Shown: piece after piece, positions 50,329-59,687 of the stretch
How positions within the stretch are numbered: position 1 is the stretch's first letter
How the letters are laid out: each line of letters begins with the position of its first letter
Source: Heliomicrobium modesticaldum Ice1
GTDB lineage: Bacteria > Bacillota > Desulfitobacteriia > Heliobacteriales > Heliobacteriaceae
NCBI RefSeq assembly: GCF_000019165.1
Contig: NC_010337.2
Coordinates: 124,001-188,000, forward strand
Reading direction: 5' to 3'
DNA: 64,000 nucleotides
Position numbers and translations under genes: made by a program
Notes under the pieces: generated by a model
Told to the model about the DNA's origin: nothing
Database searches by the model: none
Seen by the model: the letters and a program-made list of their open reading frames with translations, nothing else

Positions 50329-51902
50329 CTACAATTCCACATTTACTTCCGTCCCTGTCTTAAACTCCACCGTCAGCCTGCCGTCATATACAGTAACCCT
50401 GTTGACAATCCTTCTGACAAGCTTGTCGTCAAACTCAAAAAAGATGCCAGACTGGCTGTTTAAAAATTCCTCCATCTCGGCGACGCTCCGGCGCTTACCG
50501 TGAATGTCGGCGCTGCCCGAAAGGATTTTGCCCTTGATCTCCCGCAGGCGGTAAATCTCCTCGACCACCGCCTCATAGTTTTGCCCGCCGCTGGCGAGCC
50601 TTACAAGCTCGTCCTGAAGCTGCGCAAGCTTTTCCTCGATTTCATCAACGCCCTGCCCGGCTCCGCCGCCTATGACGGCCTCCACGTTTTTCCGCATGGC
50701 GGAGATAAACTCCTCCTTGCCCAGCACCAGCTTGTTGATTGCCTTCACCACACCACGCTTGAGATCCGCTTCCTTGACGCTCTGCGAATGGCACTCAGGC
50801 GTACGGCACTCAATCTTCCTGACGCACCGCCAGACCACCGTCGGCCGGTTGCCGTAATACCAGGTAATGCGCCGGTACAACTCCCCGCAGTCGCCGCAAA
50901 AGACGATGCTTGAAAGCGCGTACTTGCAGCTGTAGCACCGCATTTTCCCGCCGACGTCGGTGAAAGGCTTGGCCCGCCTTGCAAGCTCCTCCTGAACCTG
51001 CATGTAGATTTCCCTTGGGATGATCGCCTCGTGGCTGTTTTCCACATAATACTGCGGGACAATGCCGTTGTTGATTACCCGCTTTTTGGTCAGGCAATCG
51101 ACGGTGTAGGTCTTCTGGAGAGGCGCGTCCTCCATGTATTTTTCGTTTTTCAGTATCTTCCTTATCGTTTCCGGCCGCCACTTGGGCTTGCCCGCCGCGG
51201 TAAGGATGCCGTCGGCCTCAAGCCCCTTTCCTATCTGCAGAAGGCTTGAGCCTTCGAGAAACTCGCGGAAAATGCGCTTGACAATCTCCGCCTCTTCCGG
51301 CACAACCACAAGCTGCTTGTTTGCGTCCTTGGTATAGCCCAGAAAGCGGGTATGGTTGACCTGTATCTCCCCCTGCTGGTAGCGGTACTGTATCCCCAGC
51401 TTTACATTCTGGCTTAGGGATTCGCTCTCTTGCTGGGCGAGGCTGGCCATGATTGTCAGCATGACCTCGCCCTTGGAATCCATGGTGTTGATGTTTTCCT
51501 TCTCGAAAAATACCGGGATGCCCTTGTCTTTTAATTGCCGGATGTATTTCAGGCAGTTGAGGGTGTTTCGGGCGAAGCGGCTGATGGATTTGGTTATCAC
51601 CATATCGATTTTGCCCGCCATGCATTCCTCGATCATGCGGTTGAATTCCGCCCTTTTTTCGTATTGGTGCCGGAGATGCCCTCGTCGGCAAATATGCCAG
51701 CCAGCTCCCACTCCGGATTGCCCTGTATGAAAGACGTGTAATGCTCGATTTGCACCTCGTAGCTGGAGGCCTGCTCCTCCTCGTCGGTGGAAACCCGGCA
51801 GTAGGCCGCCACCCGCAGCTTATGCCCGGCGCTGTCCTCCGCCGCCAGGTGCATATTTCTTTGCGCCGGTATGACCGACACGTTCCTTGCCGTCTGCAGC
51901 AC
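50329..51902 (-). pseudogene. Large serine recombinase, frameshifted
   Basis: The N-terminal part (51902-51640; GTG start, weak AAGGAG) has the resolvase catalytic motif [16 protein letters not shown] with the nucleophile Ser and [13 protein letters not shown]. The frame then breaks and resumes as a 460-codon frame ending at 50329: ITKSISRFARNTL, a recombinase domain, a zinc ribbon (CYSCKYALSSIVFCGDCG, later WRCV and CRTPEC) and a coiled coil. Joined they give about 520 residues, normal for element integrases. The break is at a run of six T (plus strand, 51654-51659); one more base would restore the frame. It would mediate integration and excision if the frameshift were corrected or is a sequencing error. 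Confidence 0.88.
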
Positions 51903-52555
51903 CCAAACTCAACTCCTTTCCGTAGGTTTTGCCGTTTAAAAGCTCAAACTCCGCCCTATCCCCGCATACCGTTATGCGCCGGACGACACTTTTCATAAAC
52001 TCCCCGTCGAAGACCGGCGGCGCTTCCAGGAGCAGCTTTTTAAGCTTTTTCGTCAGATAAGCAAAGTCGTCTATTTCGATAAGCGAATACGCGTACTCCG
52101 CCTGCTTTACCGGGTCGTCATATTTGATTTCAATATCCGGCGCGGCCCTTTTCGGGCCGTCCTGCAAATCAGATAAATCGATCGACCGCATAAGCTCCAT
52201 AAACGCTTTTTCCAATGCCGCTTCGGGGATCATCGGGCAATTTTCATGCAAAGCGCGCCGCTTTGCGCTCCTCTTGCGCCCAGTCATAAATTTCCTGAGA
52301 TATGACGGGAGGATAAAAACCGTCGCCAAGATATTTACTGTCCCGCAGCATCTTTCCCAGGGTCGCCTGCGCACTGTGGATGCCGTTTCGCCTTGCCGCT
52401 TCCTGCTGCGAAGTTCCCTTGAGGTAGTCTTCAAAAAACGCCCACACCCTCTGCGCCTCGTCCGGATCCAAAACGACTTGCCCGTTTTCGATCCTGTATC
52501 CGTAAGGTATGTGCCTTATTATCTTTCCATCCTTTCCCGCAGGACAAGGCCGCAC
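51820..52555 (-). pseudogene. Second recombinase-family gene, frameshifted remnant
   Basis: A first frame (GTG 52555 to 52244) has HIPYGYRIENGQVVLDPDEA and LGDGFYPPVISQEIYDWAQE, the recombinase domain without a catalytic resolvase part. A second frame (about 52255-51820) continues with DDPVKQAEYAYSLIE and an RRITVCGD C-terminal segment. The two overlap out of frame near 52250, and related proteins have extra residues there, so a frameshift with a small deletion is likely. Its 3' end overlaps the start of the next recombinase, as in element modules with paired recombinase genes. Confidence 0.7.
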
Positions 52556-52573
52556 TTTAAGCGGAAGCCGATT

Positions 52574-52795
52574 TCAGCCGGCGAAAAGACCGTCCATGCT
52601 TTTCACAAAGCGGTCAAAGAAATCTTTATCGAATTCCTCCATATATCCCCGGCGGGAAAGATAGCGATAGACCTCCTCGGCCGATGAAACCGCCGAAAAC
52701 TCGCTGATTGCGGCGGTGAGCGCCGCTTTTTCCTTTTTCAGCCTTTCCGCCTCCAGTTTAAGCGCGTTTGCCTGCGAATTGAAAAGAGCGGCTCT
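52574..52795 (-). pseudogene. C-terminal fragment of a third serine recombinase
   Basis: 74 codons open to the TGA at 52574: coiled-coil segment (LKLEAERLKKEKAALTAA) and the typical end SSAEEVYRYLSRRGYMEEFD. No start codon; the upstream part is replaced by the Xre gene, whose stop directly abuts it in the same frame. Confidence 0.7.
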
Positions 52796-53011
52796 CTAAT
52801 GCGTTTTTGTATCGTCAACAATTTCCATGATATCTGAAATATCACAGTTTAAAGCTTTGCAAATCTTGACGAGAATATCGGTCGTAACGTTTTCATTTCT
52901 GCCAATCTTCGCAACAGAAGCATGGCTGATGCCTGCCTGTTCTCTCAAGTCCTTCTTTTTCATGTCTTTATCAATCAACAGTTTCCACAGTTTCTTGTAA
53001 CTCACAGACAT
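52796..53011 (-). CDS. Xre-family HTH transcriptional regulator
   Basis: 71 residues from the ATG at 53011, after AAGGAGG with 8-base spacing; the longer frame to 53047 would bypass this site. The HTH is of the Cro/C1-YozG type: REQAGISHASVAKIGRNENV, then DILVKICKALNCDISDIMEI. It has its own promoter. It probably controls element genes. It sits where the 5' end of a recombinase gene should be, so it seems to have arrived with, or caused, that truncation. Confidence 0.88.
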   Translation of the reverse strand: MSVSYKKLWKLLIDKDMKKKDLREQAGISHASVAKIGRNENVTTDILVKICKALNCDISDIMEIVDDTKTH

Positions 53012-53037
53012 ACCCGGCACCTCCTTGCGTTTCATAT

Positions 53038-53066
53038 ATTTTACCATGAAACATCAGCGTAAACAA
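53038..53066 (-). promoter_or_regulatory. Promoter of the Xre gene
   Basis: TTGTTT (53066-53061), 17-base spacer, TAAAAT (53043-53038) on the minus strand, 27 bases before the start codon. Confidence 0.6.
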
Positions 53067-53215
53067 TATAAAAATCAGCGTTCGCATACATATCAAAATA
53101 GTATAGAGAATATGCCGGATAAGCTAATAAGGGTATTCTTGTTTCTTTTCTGCTCTTTAACATATTTCAGAGTGGGCAGTTCAGTAGATGGCTCATCGTG
53201 GACCGTGCCATGGTT

Positions 53216-53244
53216 CGCCAAAGGGGCAGACCGCCCCCTTGGCG
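53216..53244. terminator. GC-rich hairpin between the winged-helix gene and the Xre gene
   Basis: CGCCAAAGGGG pairs with CCCCTTGGCG (one bulged A), 38 bases past the stop at 53282. No T-tract. Otherwise 53067-53281 shows nothing clear. Confidence 0.45.
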
Positions 53245-53281
53245 CGGCGATAGGTTTTCTGCCGTCCCGGCGCGCGTCCGG

Positions 53282-53536
53282 CTACCGGACATAATACATG
53301 CAGCTGCTCTTTCCCCCGTTTTCACGCCATCTTTGCTCCTTGCGAATCCAGCCGCTTTTTACAAGATCGCCGATGGCCCGCTTGACGGTGCTGCGGGACA
53401 GCTTCAGCTCCGCGGCGATGGTGTTAATCGCCGGGTAGCACTTGCCGTCCTTGTCCGCCCGGTCCTTGAGGTACATGTACACGGCCACCGCCCGGTGGGG
53501 CAGTTCCGAGGCATAAAGGGATGCAAAGTAACCCAC
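53282..53536 (-). CDS. Winged-helix DNA-binding protein of the mobile element
   Basis: 84 residues; GTG start at 53536 with AGGAGGTG 4-5 bases upstream, 11 bases after the VirD4 stop. The pattern AINTIAAELKLSRSTVKRAI followed by DLVKSGWIRKEQRW is the helix-turn-helix found in element replication or transfer regulators. Function within the element is unknown; it is translated directly after the coupling protein. Confidence 0.8.
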   Translation of the reverse strand: MGYFASLYASELPHRAVAVYMYLKDRADKDGKCYPAINTIAAELKLSRSTVKRAIGDLVKSGWIRKEQRWRENGGKSSCMYYVR

Positions 53537-53547
53537 AGCTTCACCTC

Positions 53548-55368
53548 CTACTCAATCCGAACAGGCGCTTCCGGCTGCCTTGATTTAAGCAGCGCTTTTG
53601 TTTTCGGCGCGGCTTTCGCTTCTTCCCTGACGGGCGCGTGCGCCATGCCGCCCGCCGCCGCTTCCGGTTCCTCGTCGGTATCCACGCAGGCCGCGTGCCG
53701 CCGGATGATTTCCTGTTCCAGCTCCCCGCGGTCGGCGTAGACCACCTTGCGGGCGGATTTCTCCGCAATCTCATAGGGCTTGCCGAAGGTGATGCCCCAT
53801 TCGAGGAACAGCTTGAGGGTGCCGCGCATGGGATTGACCCCGGTCTTGGTGACGATGAAGCGGCCTTTGGGCATGCTTTTCAGCTCGTCCGGCGTCATCA
53901 GGGGGCGCTGGATCATCTGCAGGGACTGGCCGGGATCGTTTTTGCCGCGGCTTACCGAGCCGCTCATTACGGTCCTGTTGCCGAGGGCTTTTGACAAAAC
54001 TTCAGCGGACTCGCTGTTGGGCGCGAAACCGCCGAACACCATGTCCTGGCAGTTGTCGACGATGATGGACGCGCCCTCCTTGCCGTAGTTCTTCTCCAAT
54101 TGAGCGAAGCTCTGGATAATGGCCACGATGGATATGCGGCGGGAACGGGAGGCGGAAAACATCATCTCGATGGATTCAATCTTGGGAATGGTGCCGATCT
54201 CGTCCAGGTACATCATGACCCTGTTGGGGAGCCTGCCGCCATGCTCGTCGGCCACGGCCAGCATCTCCCGGTAGAGCTGCTGGACGATGAGGCTGATCAA
54301 AAAGTATTTGGTGCTGTCTTCCTCCGGCATGACCAGGAAGATGGCGCTTTTTTTAGTGCAGAACTTTTCCGCGTCGATGGCGGTGTCAAAGCAGAGGATT
54401 TGCTCCAGCTCGGAATCCAGAAAGGCGTTCAGGCGGGACAGTGCCGTGGAGAGGACGCTCTGCATGGCCTGTTCCGCGCTGTTGACGGCCGCCCCCGCGA
54501 ACCAGCGGGCCTTGTGCTCCGGAGGCAGCTTTTCAATCAGCAGCTGGAATTGGTTTTTACCCTTGACGCCGGAGGGAGCCAGCAGGTCCTGGATCAGCTT
54601 GAACACGCTGATGATGTGCCGCTTGGGCGGCGGGCAGTATTCCGCGACGAGCAGGATGACGGAGGTCAGAAGCCCCTCGGCGGCGTCATAGAAGAAAGCG
54701 TTTTGCCCGTAGGCGGCCGCGTCCGCACCTCCCGGATTTATTATGGTCTTGGCGATGATCTTGGCGTACTTCTCCGCTTTGGCCTTGAAAGAAAGGTTCT
54801 CCGGATCGGCGATATAGGCGTCCATATACTTGTTGACCAGATGGAGCATGTTGTTGCCGTCGCTTCTGGTAGGATTACGCAGGTCAATGACCGCCACATC
54901 GTAGCCGTAGTGTTCCTTCGCGATGCCGCCGTAGTTGCGGTACAGGTCGCCCTTGGTGTCGGTTGTGATGAAGGACATGCCGGAGGCGCAGGCGTATTCC
55001 AGGTTGGGGTACAGGAAATGAGCCGTCTTGCCGACGCCGGCGGCACCGATCATGAGGCAGTGAATATCGCCGGTGTCCACCAGGGCGGTGACGCGGCCGC
55101 GGGATATTTTGCAGCCCACCACCAGCCCCTGGGCGGAGGGCAGGTTCTTTTTCCGCCGCCACAGCGTCGGCGTGTAGGGCAGATGGACATATGTCTTATG
55201 AATTTCTTGTTTTGTCGCCCAGCGCGCGGTGCCGTGCTGTCCGTCGCCGACGGTTTTGGATTTGATTCCGTTTAGAGTATAATAATGGGCCAGCAGGGAA
55301 AGGAAGCCGATAACCCCGAACATGGTCAAGGCCGCGGCGGTCAGCGTGATGATTTGGGATGTTTGCAT
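53548..55368 (-). CDS. VirD4/TraG-type conjugative coupling protein
   Basis: 606 residues from the ATG at 55368 after AAGGAGGTG; the open frame extends 44 codons further but overlaps the previous gene and lacks a ribosome site. TM segments: residues 5-28. Walker A GAAGVGKT (about 108-115), Walker B MMYLDEIG, and GGFAPNSESAEVLSKALGNR typical of TraG/VirD4. It couples the relaxosome to the secretion channel at the membrane and powers DNA transfer. The C-terminal 40 residues are Ala/Glu-rich and disordered. Lies between the Toprim protein and the winged-helix gene in the transfer operon. Confidence 0.95.
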   Translation of the reverse strand: MQTSQIITLTAAALTMFGVIGFLSLLAHYYTLNGIKSKTVGDGQHGTARWATKQEIHKTYVHLPYTPTLWRRKKNLPSAQGLVVGCKISRGRVTALVDTGDIHCLMIGAAGVGKTAHFLYPNLEYACASGMSFITTDTKGDLYRNYGGIAKEHYGYDVAVIDLRNPTRSDGNNMLHLVNKYMDAYIADPENLSFKAKAEKYAKIIAKTIINPGGADAAAYGQNAFFYDAAEGLLTSVILLVAEYCPPPKRHIISVFKLIQDLLAPSGVKGKNQFQLLIEKLPPEHKARWFAGAAVNSAEQAMQSVLSTALSRLNAFLDSELEQILCFDTAIDAEKFCTKKSAIFLVMPEEDSTKYFLISLIVQQLYREMLAVADEHGGRLPNRVMMYLDEIGTIPKIESIEMMFSASRSRRISIVAIIQSFAQLEKNYGKEGASIIVDNCQDMVFGGFAPNSESAEVLSKALGNRTVMSGSVSRGKNDPGQSLQMIQRPLMTPDELKSMPKGRFIVTKTGVNPMRGTLKLFLEWGITFGKPYEIAEKSARKVVYADRGELEQEIIRRHAACVDTDEEPEAAAGGMAHAPVREEAKAAPKTKALLKSRQPEAPVRIE

Positions 55369-55424
55369 GGGACACCTCCTTATGGGTGGTTTTGCTTGCT
55401 GTTTGTGGAGAAGGATTTGCAATT

Positions 55425-56930
55425 CTACAGCATGAGTCTTTGTGACGCCAAACCCGTATGCTCCGCCTGTCGAACATTTCCGTCCGCTTTTTGCAGGCAA
55501 AGCGTTTCAGTATTCTGTTTGAGTTCTTCAAGGCGGACAAAAATCTGCGACCTGACGCAGTCCAGCGCAAGGCGCAGATAGGATGCGATGAGATTATGCT
55601 TGTCTTCCGGACTGCGGAGGCCGGCTGCGCTGATCTGGCGGTTGAGAGAGGAAACGTCCTGCCGCAGGTCGTCCGCCCTGGAGCGCAGCATGCCCCTGTC
55701 CCGGTGGAGACGGTAGCTGTCCTGAAGCTCTGCAATGAGCTGCTCTATGGCCGCCGGCTGTTCCATCTGCCGGTATTGTCTTTGGGCGGCAAGCAGAGCT
55801 GCCGCAGCCATGACTCTCAGATGCTCCGTCACCGCGGGCGCCTTTCCCTGCGGCAATTTTCCGTTTGCTATCAGGGGTTTCAGCTTTTCATAATGCTCCA
55901 GCAGCATAGCGTACGGGTTGTGCGTAGATATTAAAGATTTGCAGGTTTCATAAAGCCCGGCGCAGATTTCCGGCAGGGCCTCCAGCTTGGGATGGCCCTG
56001 TGCCGGGATGGGTGCGACGCCGTTCTTTGCTTTTAAGTCTTCATTCCAGTCCTTGTATTCCGGTTGCCGGACCGGCACCTTCCTGCACCCCCGCGCATTG
56101 AGGATTTCGGCCAGCCGTCCCGCGGCTTCGATGCCCGCCTCGTCATGGTCCAGGCACAGTACAACCTTTTGCAGGCGGGGGTTTAATTCAAGCTGCCGCA
56201 GCAGGGCGTGTTCGGCCACGCCGTCCAGGGCCACATAGCTGTTTTGCTTCCAGTCCTCCGGGTAGAGGGTGATAAAGGACAGCATATCTATGGGCGCTTC
56301 AAACACATACAAGGTGTCGTTAGCGCCTATATGATGGAAGCTGTATGCCGGATCGCTGCCTTCCACGTTGCCCCGGTAGCTGCCGCCCACGGTGTAAAGC
56401 CCCCGTTTGTGCGCATGCCTCGGGACGCCGTTTTCATCATACCCGACAAAAACAGCGTTGTGATATTCTTTTGTTTTATCCGCGGACCGCTCGCAGCTTT
56501 CATAAAGCATTTTTGACTTCGCGAAATGGGCGATAACATCCCGGTCTATGAACCGCTGTTTGATCAGGTACGCATAGACGCGGCGCATGTCGCTGTTCAT
56601 TTCCGGCAGTGCAAAGGGTTTGCGGGGAGCCGGGGCGCTTTTATGGGTTTGATTCCATTCCACGCCCCCTTCGCCGCCCAGGAGCAGCGTCACCGCCTCC
56701 GGAAAGGACAGGCCGTAGAATTCCCGCACGAAGTCGATGGCAAGGCCGCCTTCCTCCCTGCTGTGCCTGTACCATTGGTTGCCCCGGATGGTCACACTGT
56801 CATGCCGCTTCCAGCGCCAGTCCCTTCCGGCGCGGGTGAGCTGCTCTCCCTGGCGCCGCAGGAAGTCCGCTATGTCTATCGAATTGGCCCGGCGTTTTTG
56901 TTCATCGGTGAAGGGAATGTATTTGCTCAT
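55425..56930 (-). CDS. DUF3991/Toprim primase-like protein
   Basis: 501 residues; ATG at 56930 after GGGAGGG. The N-terminal DUF3991 domain (about 20-140; WRWKRHDSVTIRGNQWYRHS, GLAIDFVREFYGLSFPEAV) is followed by a Toprim fold with ETxx-like APIDMLSF and KVVLCLDHDEAG (about 210-280). The C-terminal part is helical. Such proteins are carried on conjugative elements and may prime or protect transferred DNA; activity is not proven for this family. Confidence 0.88.
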   Translation of the reverse strand: MSKYIPFTDEQKRRANSIDIADFLRRQGEQLTRAGRDWRWKRHDSVTIRGNQWYRHSREEGGLAIDFVREFYGLSFPEAVTLLLGGEGGVEWNQTHKSAPAPRKPFALPEMNSDMRRVYAYLIKQRFIDRDVIAHFAKSKMLYESCERSADKTKEYHNAVFVGYDENGVPRHAHKRGLYTVGGSYRGNVEGSDPAYSFHHIGANDTLYVFEAPIDMLSFITLYPEDWKQNSYVALDGVAEHALLRQLELNPRLQKVVLCLDHDEAGIEAAGRLAEILNARGCRKVPVRQPEYKDWNEDLKAKNGVAPIPAQGHPKLEALPEICAGLYETCKSLISTHNPYAMLLEHYEKLKPLIANGKLPQGKAPAVTEHLRVMAAAALLAAQRQYRQMEQPAAIEQLIAELQDSYRLHRDRGMLRSRADDLRQDVSSLNRQISAAGLRSPEDKHNLIASYLRLALDCVRSQIFVRLEELKQNTETLCLQKADGNVRQAEHTGLASQRLML

Positions 56931-56945
56931 GATATCCCTCCCCGG

Positions 56946-57065
56946 TCAGCGTTTCCGTTTGCCGCACCTGCCAAAAAAAGCCGCCCTTTGCGGGAGCGGC
57001 TTGCGATTGGAAGGCAAACGCGGGATAAGCACTTTATCTTTTTTGCGTAAATATTCTTTCATCAT
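56946..57065 (-). CDS. Small basic hypothetical protein
   Basis: 39 residues starting MMKEYLRKKDKVLIPRLPSN, rich in Lys/Arg. The ATG at 57065 follows AGGAGGG at 6 bases. It fills the gap between the relaxase gene and the primase-like gene with a 15-base spacing to the latter. No homology recognised. It could be a real small protein or a leader. Confidence 0.5.
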   Translation of the reverse strand: MMKEYLRKKDKVLIPRLPSNRKPLPQRAAFFGRCGKRKR

Positions 57066-57079
57066 GGAAATCCCTCCTG

Positions 57080-58864
57080 TTAATAGCTTTGGCGAGGTTC
57101 GCGATCGTCATGGGCGTGGCCCTGGGCCGCTTTTTTCTGCGCCAGCTTTTTGCGCAGCTTGCGATCCACCTGCATAACGCCTCCGCCAAATCGCTTTTGC
57201 TCGTCGCGGAAGATATTGCCCAGGTGGTGCATGAGCCGTGTGGCCGCCAGCAGGACCGACGGTTCGCGGAAGGAGTCCACGCGGTCGAGGAAAAACTGCG
57301 CATAGATGTTTCCCTGTCCGGCTGACAGAGAAAGCCAGCGTACCGCGGCCTCCCGGTCCCTTGGAACCTCATGCCCCATAAGGTAGAGCTTGCCGAGCGC
57401 ATACTGCGCATATTGATTTCCCTGTTCCGCGGAAGCAGTCAGCCACTTGACGGCCTCATCCACATCTTTGGGAACATCCTTTCCCAGCAGGTAGAGCTTG
57501 CCCAGCCTGTACTGGGCGAATGAATTGTCCTGCATTGCGGATTTTGCCAGCAGTTCTACGGCCTTCGGAACATCTTTGGGCATATCCTCTCCAGTAAGAT
57601 ACAGCTTTGCCAGCGCGTATTGGGCATGGACGTTGCCCAGCCGGGCCGTCTTTTCAAAATATGCAGCCGTCGCGGACACATCCTTGGGAATATCTTCTCC
57701 CGCGAGATACATGTCTGTTTCCATATCCTCATCCGGCTCAAAAGTGAAATGGTGGCCGCCGATGCTCATTGCCTCGGCGATCACCATATTTTTTATGCTC
57801 TTGAATTCCTTCCGTCTGGAGAGAGGCAGCGGATCGGGAAGCATGTCGGCATAGGTGCGCAGCACTTCGTTGCGCAGCTCGCACCATTTTTCGTAGCACC
57901 GGGCTACCCGCTCATCCCTGGCCAGCTCGTCCACGATCTGATCGACGACCGCCTTGAGGGGCGCTTTCAGATAGCCGTATTTCTTTTTGCCGGAGGTGTG
58001 CTTGAGCCGCTCCGCCAGGCGCGCAATCAATTCCTCAATGGTTTTGTTTTCGCAGACTCCCGAACTTATCTGACCGATGATTTCCCGCATGGACTCCCGG
58101 CTTTGTCTGGTCAGGGCGTCGCGGCGCTTCGTCTGTTCGGAATAAATCTGAATAAGGTCCTGTTTGAAGATTTCCCTTGCCAGGCTGCTTCGCATGTTTT
58201 CAATGCCCTGTTTGGTGAGATAGGCTTCCGTGGGGTTAACGGAGTATGCGATTAAATGCACGTGAGGATGATGACCCTCGTTATGGTAGGCGGCGTACCA
58301 GCGGAGATTTTCCGGGGCAATCTTCATCTGCTCCGCGATATGGTTGCGCTGTCCCCGGATCAGGTCCCGCCACGCTTTGGCGTTGTCGTAGCCGAGCCGA
58401 GCCGCGTCCTCCCGGCGCAGGGAGATGACATTGGTCCACACGTTGCCAGCGTGATTGGCGACTTCCTCTGCCACTTTGGACAGCACCACAGGCAGGTCGG
58501 CGTCGGTAAACAGGCCATGGCTGCCAAGGGCCTCCGCCCCCGGGCGGTTGGCGATGTATCCGACATAGTTTTCGCGCTTGCCGAGGAGATCGAGGTTTTG
58601 CTCCAGCGCCACGGCGATAAACTCCGACGCGTTTTCCCTGGTCTTATCTTTAAAGTAGTCTTCGTACTCGAAGAGGCCGGCCGTGTCGGGAAGCTTGCTT
58701 ATGATTTCTGCGATGAGCCGCTGTTGTTTTTGGGTGGCGGGAAGCAGTCCCGTGCTGTCCGGCACTTTTTCCACGCCCTCGCGGGTGGCTGCGTATTCTA
58801 TGAAATTGGCAAGGTGTTCCGGCGCGTTTTTCAGGTAACGGCATTTGAAGATAATCCTCGGCAT
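57080..58864 (-). CDS. MobP-type relaxase with C-terminal Sel1 repeats
   Basis: 594 residues; ATG at 58864 after AGGTGAC, 11 bases past the mobC stop. The N-terminal relaxase domain has the metal-binding triad YHNEGHHPHVHL (193-204) and a likely catalytic Tyr near 100-103 (NYVGYIANRPG). It nicks oriT and stays covalently bound to the transferred strand. A helical linker (250-370) leads to four 36-residue Sel1 repeats (about 388-540; AQYALAKLYLTGEDMPKDV), then a basic tail. Sel1 repeats form protein-binding solenoids and probably recruit the coupling protein or another partner. Confidence 0.92.
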   Translation of the reverse strand: MPRIIFKCRYLKNAPEHLANFIEYAATREGVEKVPDSTGLLPATQKQQRLIAEIISKLPDTAGLFEYEDYFKDKTRENASEFIAVALEQNLDLLGKRENYVGYIANRPGAEALGSHGLFTDADLPVVLSKVAEEVANHAGNVWTNVISLRREDAARLGYDNAKAWRDLIRGQRNHIAEQMKIAPENLRWYAAYHNEGHHPHVHLIAYSVNPTEAYLTKQGIENMRSSLAREIFKQDLIQIYSEQTKRRDALTRQSRESMREIIGQISSGVCENKTIEELIARLAERLKHTSGKKKYGYLKAPLKAVVDQIVDELARDERVARCYEKWCELRNEVLRTYADMLPDPLPLSRRKEFKSIKNMVIAEAMSIGGHHFTFEPDEDMETDMYLAGEDIPKDVSATAAYFEKTARLGNVHAQYALAKLYLTGEDMPKDVPKAVELLAKSAMQDNSFAQYRLGKLYLLGKDVPKDVDEAVKWLTASAEQGNQYAQYALGKLYLMGHEVPRDREAAVRWLSLSAGQGNIYAQFFLDRVDSFREPSVLLAATRLMHHLGNIFRDEQKRFGGGVMQVDRKLRKKLAQKKAAQGHAHDDREPRQSY

Positions 58865-58875
58865 GGTATGTCACC

Positions 58876-59283
58876 TTACTCGCCCTTCTGGAATTTCACC
58901 ACGTCCTCGAAGGTGACGGCGCCGACGGATTTCTTCACGTCGTTCACGCACTTGCCCCGCAGCCTCTGCAGCAGGGCTTCGTCAATCTCCGCGTTGGACG
59001 CGATGATGTTCATCATCATGGACATTTCCACCGCCAGCTTGAAGAGCAGGCGGGCGATCCTGTTCTCCGAGCTTTCCACCACCCCGGCCATGGCGGAGGT
59101 TAGGGCGGCGGGCAAATACTTCATGCTGTTTTCCGCGGAGATGTAGCCGCAGTAAAACAGGACCGCCTTTTCGATGAACTCGCTCTGGCTGCCGCAGTTG
59201 TCCTTTTTATACCATTCCTTGACCTGCTTCCGCGTTTCCGGGCGCATCCACAAGGGGAATTTCTTTTTGTTTTCTTCTGCCAT
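58876..59283 (-). CDS. MobC-like relaxosome accessory protein
   Basis: 135 residues from the ATG at 59283, after GGAGGTG at 6-7 bases. The frame runs further upstream to 59403, but that part is translated repeat DNA. The N-terminal part (FPLWMRPETRKQVKEWYKKD, SQSEFIEKAVLFYCGYI) is a ribbon-helix-helix-type DNA-binding fold. The middle has two hydrophobic helices (SSENRIARLLFKLAVEMSMM). It is expected to bind oriT and load the relaxase encoded immediately downstream. Confidence 0.82.
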   Translation of the reverse strand: MAEENKKKFPLWMRPETRKQVKEWYKKDNCGSQSEFIEKAVLFYCGYISAENSMKYLPAALTSAMAGVVESSENRIARLLFKLAVEMSMMMNIIASNAEIDEALLQRLRGKCVNDVKKSVGAVTFEDVVKFQKGE

Positions 59284-59687
59284 ATTGTCCACCTCCAATC
59301 CGGTGCGCATTTTTGCCGCAACGCCTGTCGCGACGCCTGTGAAAAGCCTTCGGCTATGGGCTTTGCCGCGGCCTGCGACTCCTGTAGCAACCCCAAATGA
59401 CAAAATCCGACCCCGGCGGGAAACGTCCTTCAGCCCGCATTGCGGGCTGATGTGAGCCGAGGCGGAGGCGTTTGCGACCCCGCCTCTTTAACCTGCAAGG
59501 TTTTCGACCCCATGGTTCACCCCCCAAAAGGGAGGGTAGCTTCCATGCCTGCGTCCGCTTTTTTGTTTTCCCGCTCACAAAGCCCCGATACGGGGCGTTA
59601 TTCTGCCCGCAGGTGTTATGATGTCACCCCCGCCGCAAAAAGCGGACACAGGGGTACACAGGCGGCGACAGTGCGTCCAAACCGCAT
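59284..59687. other. Noncoding region upstream of mobC, candidate oriT
   Basis: 404 bases without a credible gene. It holds an almost perfect inverted repeat CAGCCCGCA/TGCGGGCTG (59431-59439 and 59441-59449), and near-repeats of GTCGC-ACAGGCGTTGC type around 59315-59395. Its position just upstream of MobC and the relaxase is the usual place for oriT. Confidence 0.4.

Noticed and set aside
54100-55275. 391-codon plus-strand open frame
   Set aside because: Antisense to the VirD4 coding region, which has clear Walker motifs; it is a shadow frame in GC-rich DNA.
58256-59146. 296-codon plus-strand open frame
   Set aside because: Antisense to the relaxase and mobC genes and without any recognisable motif.
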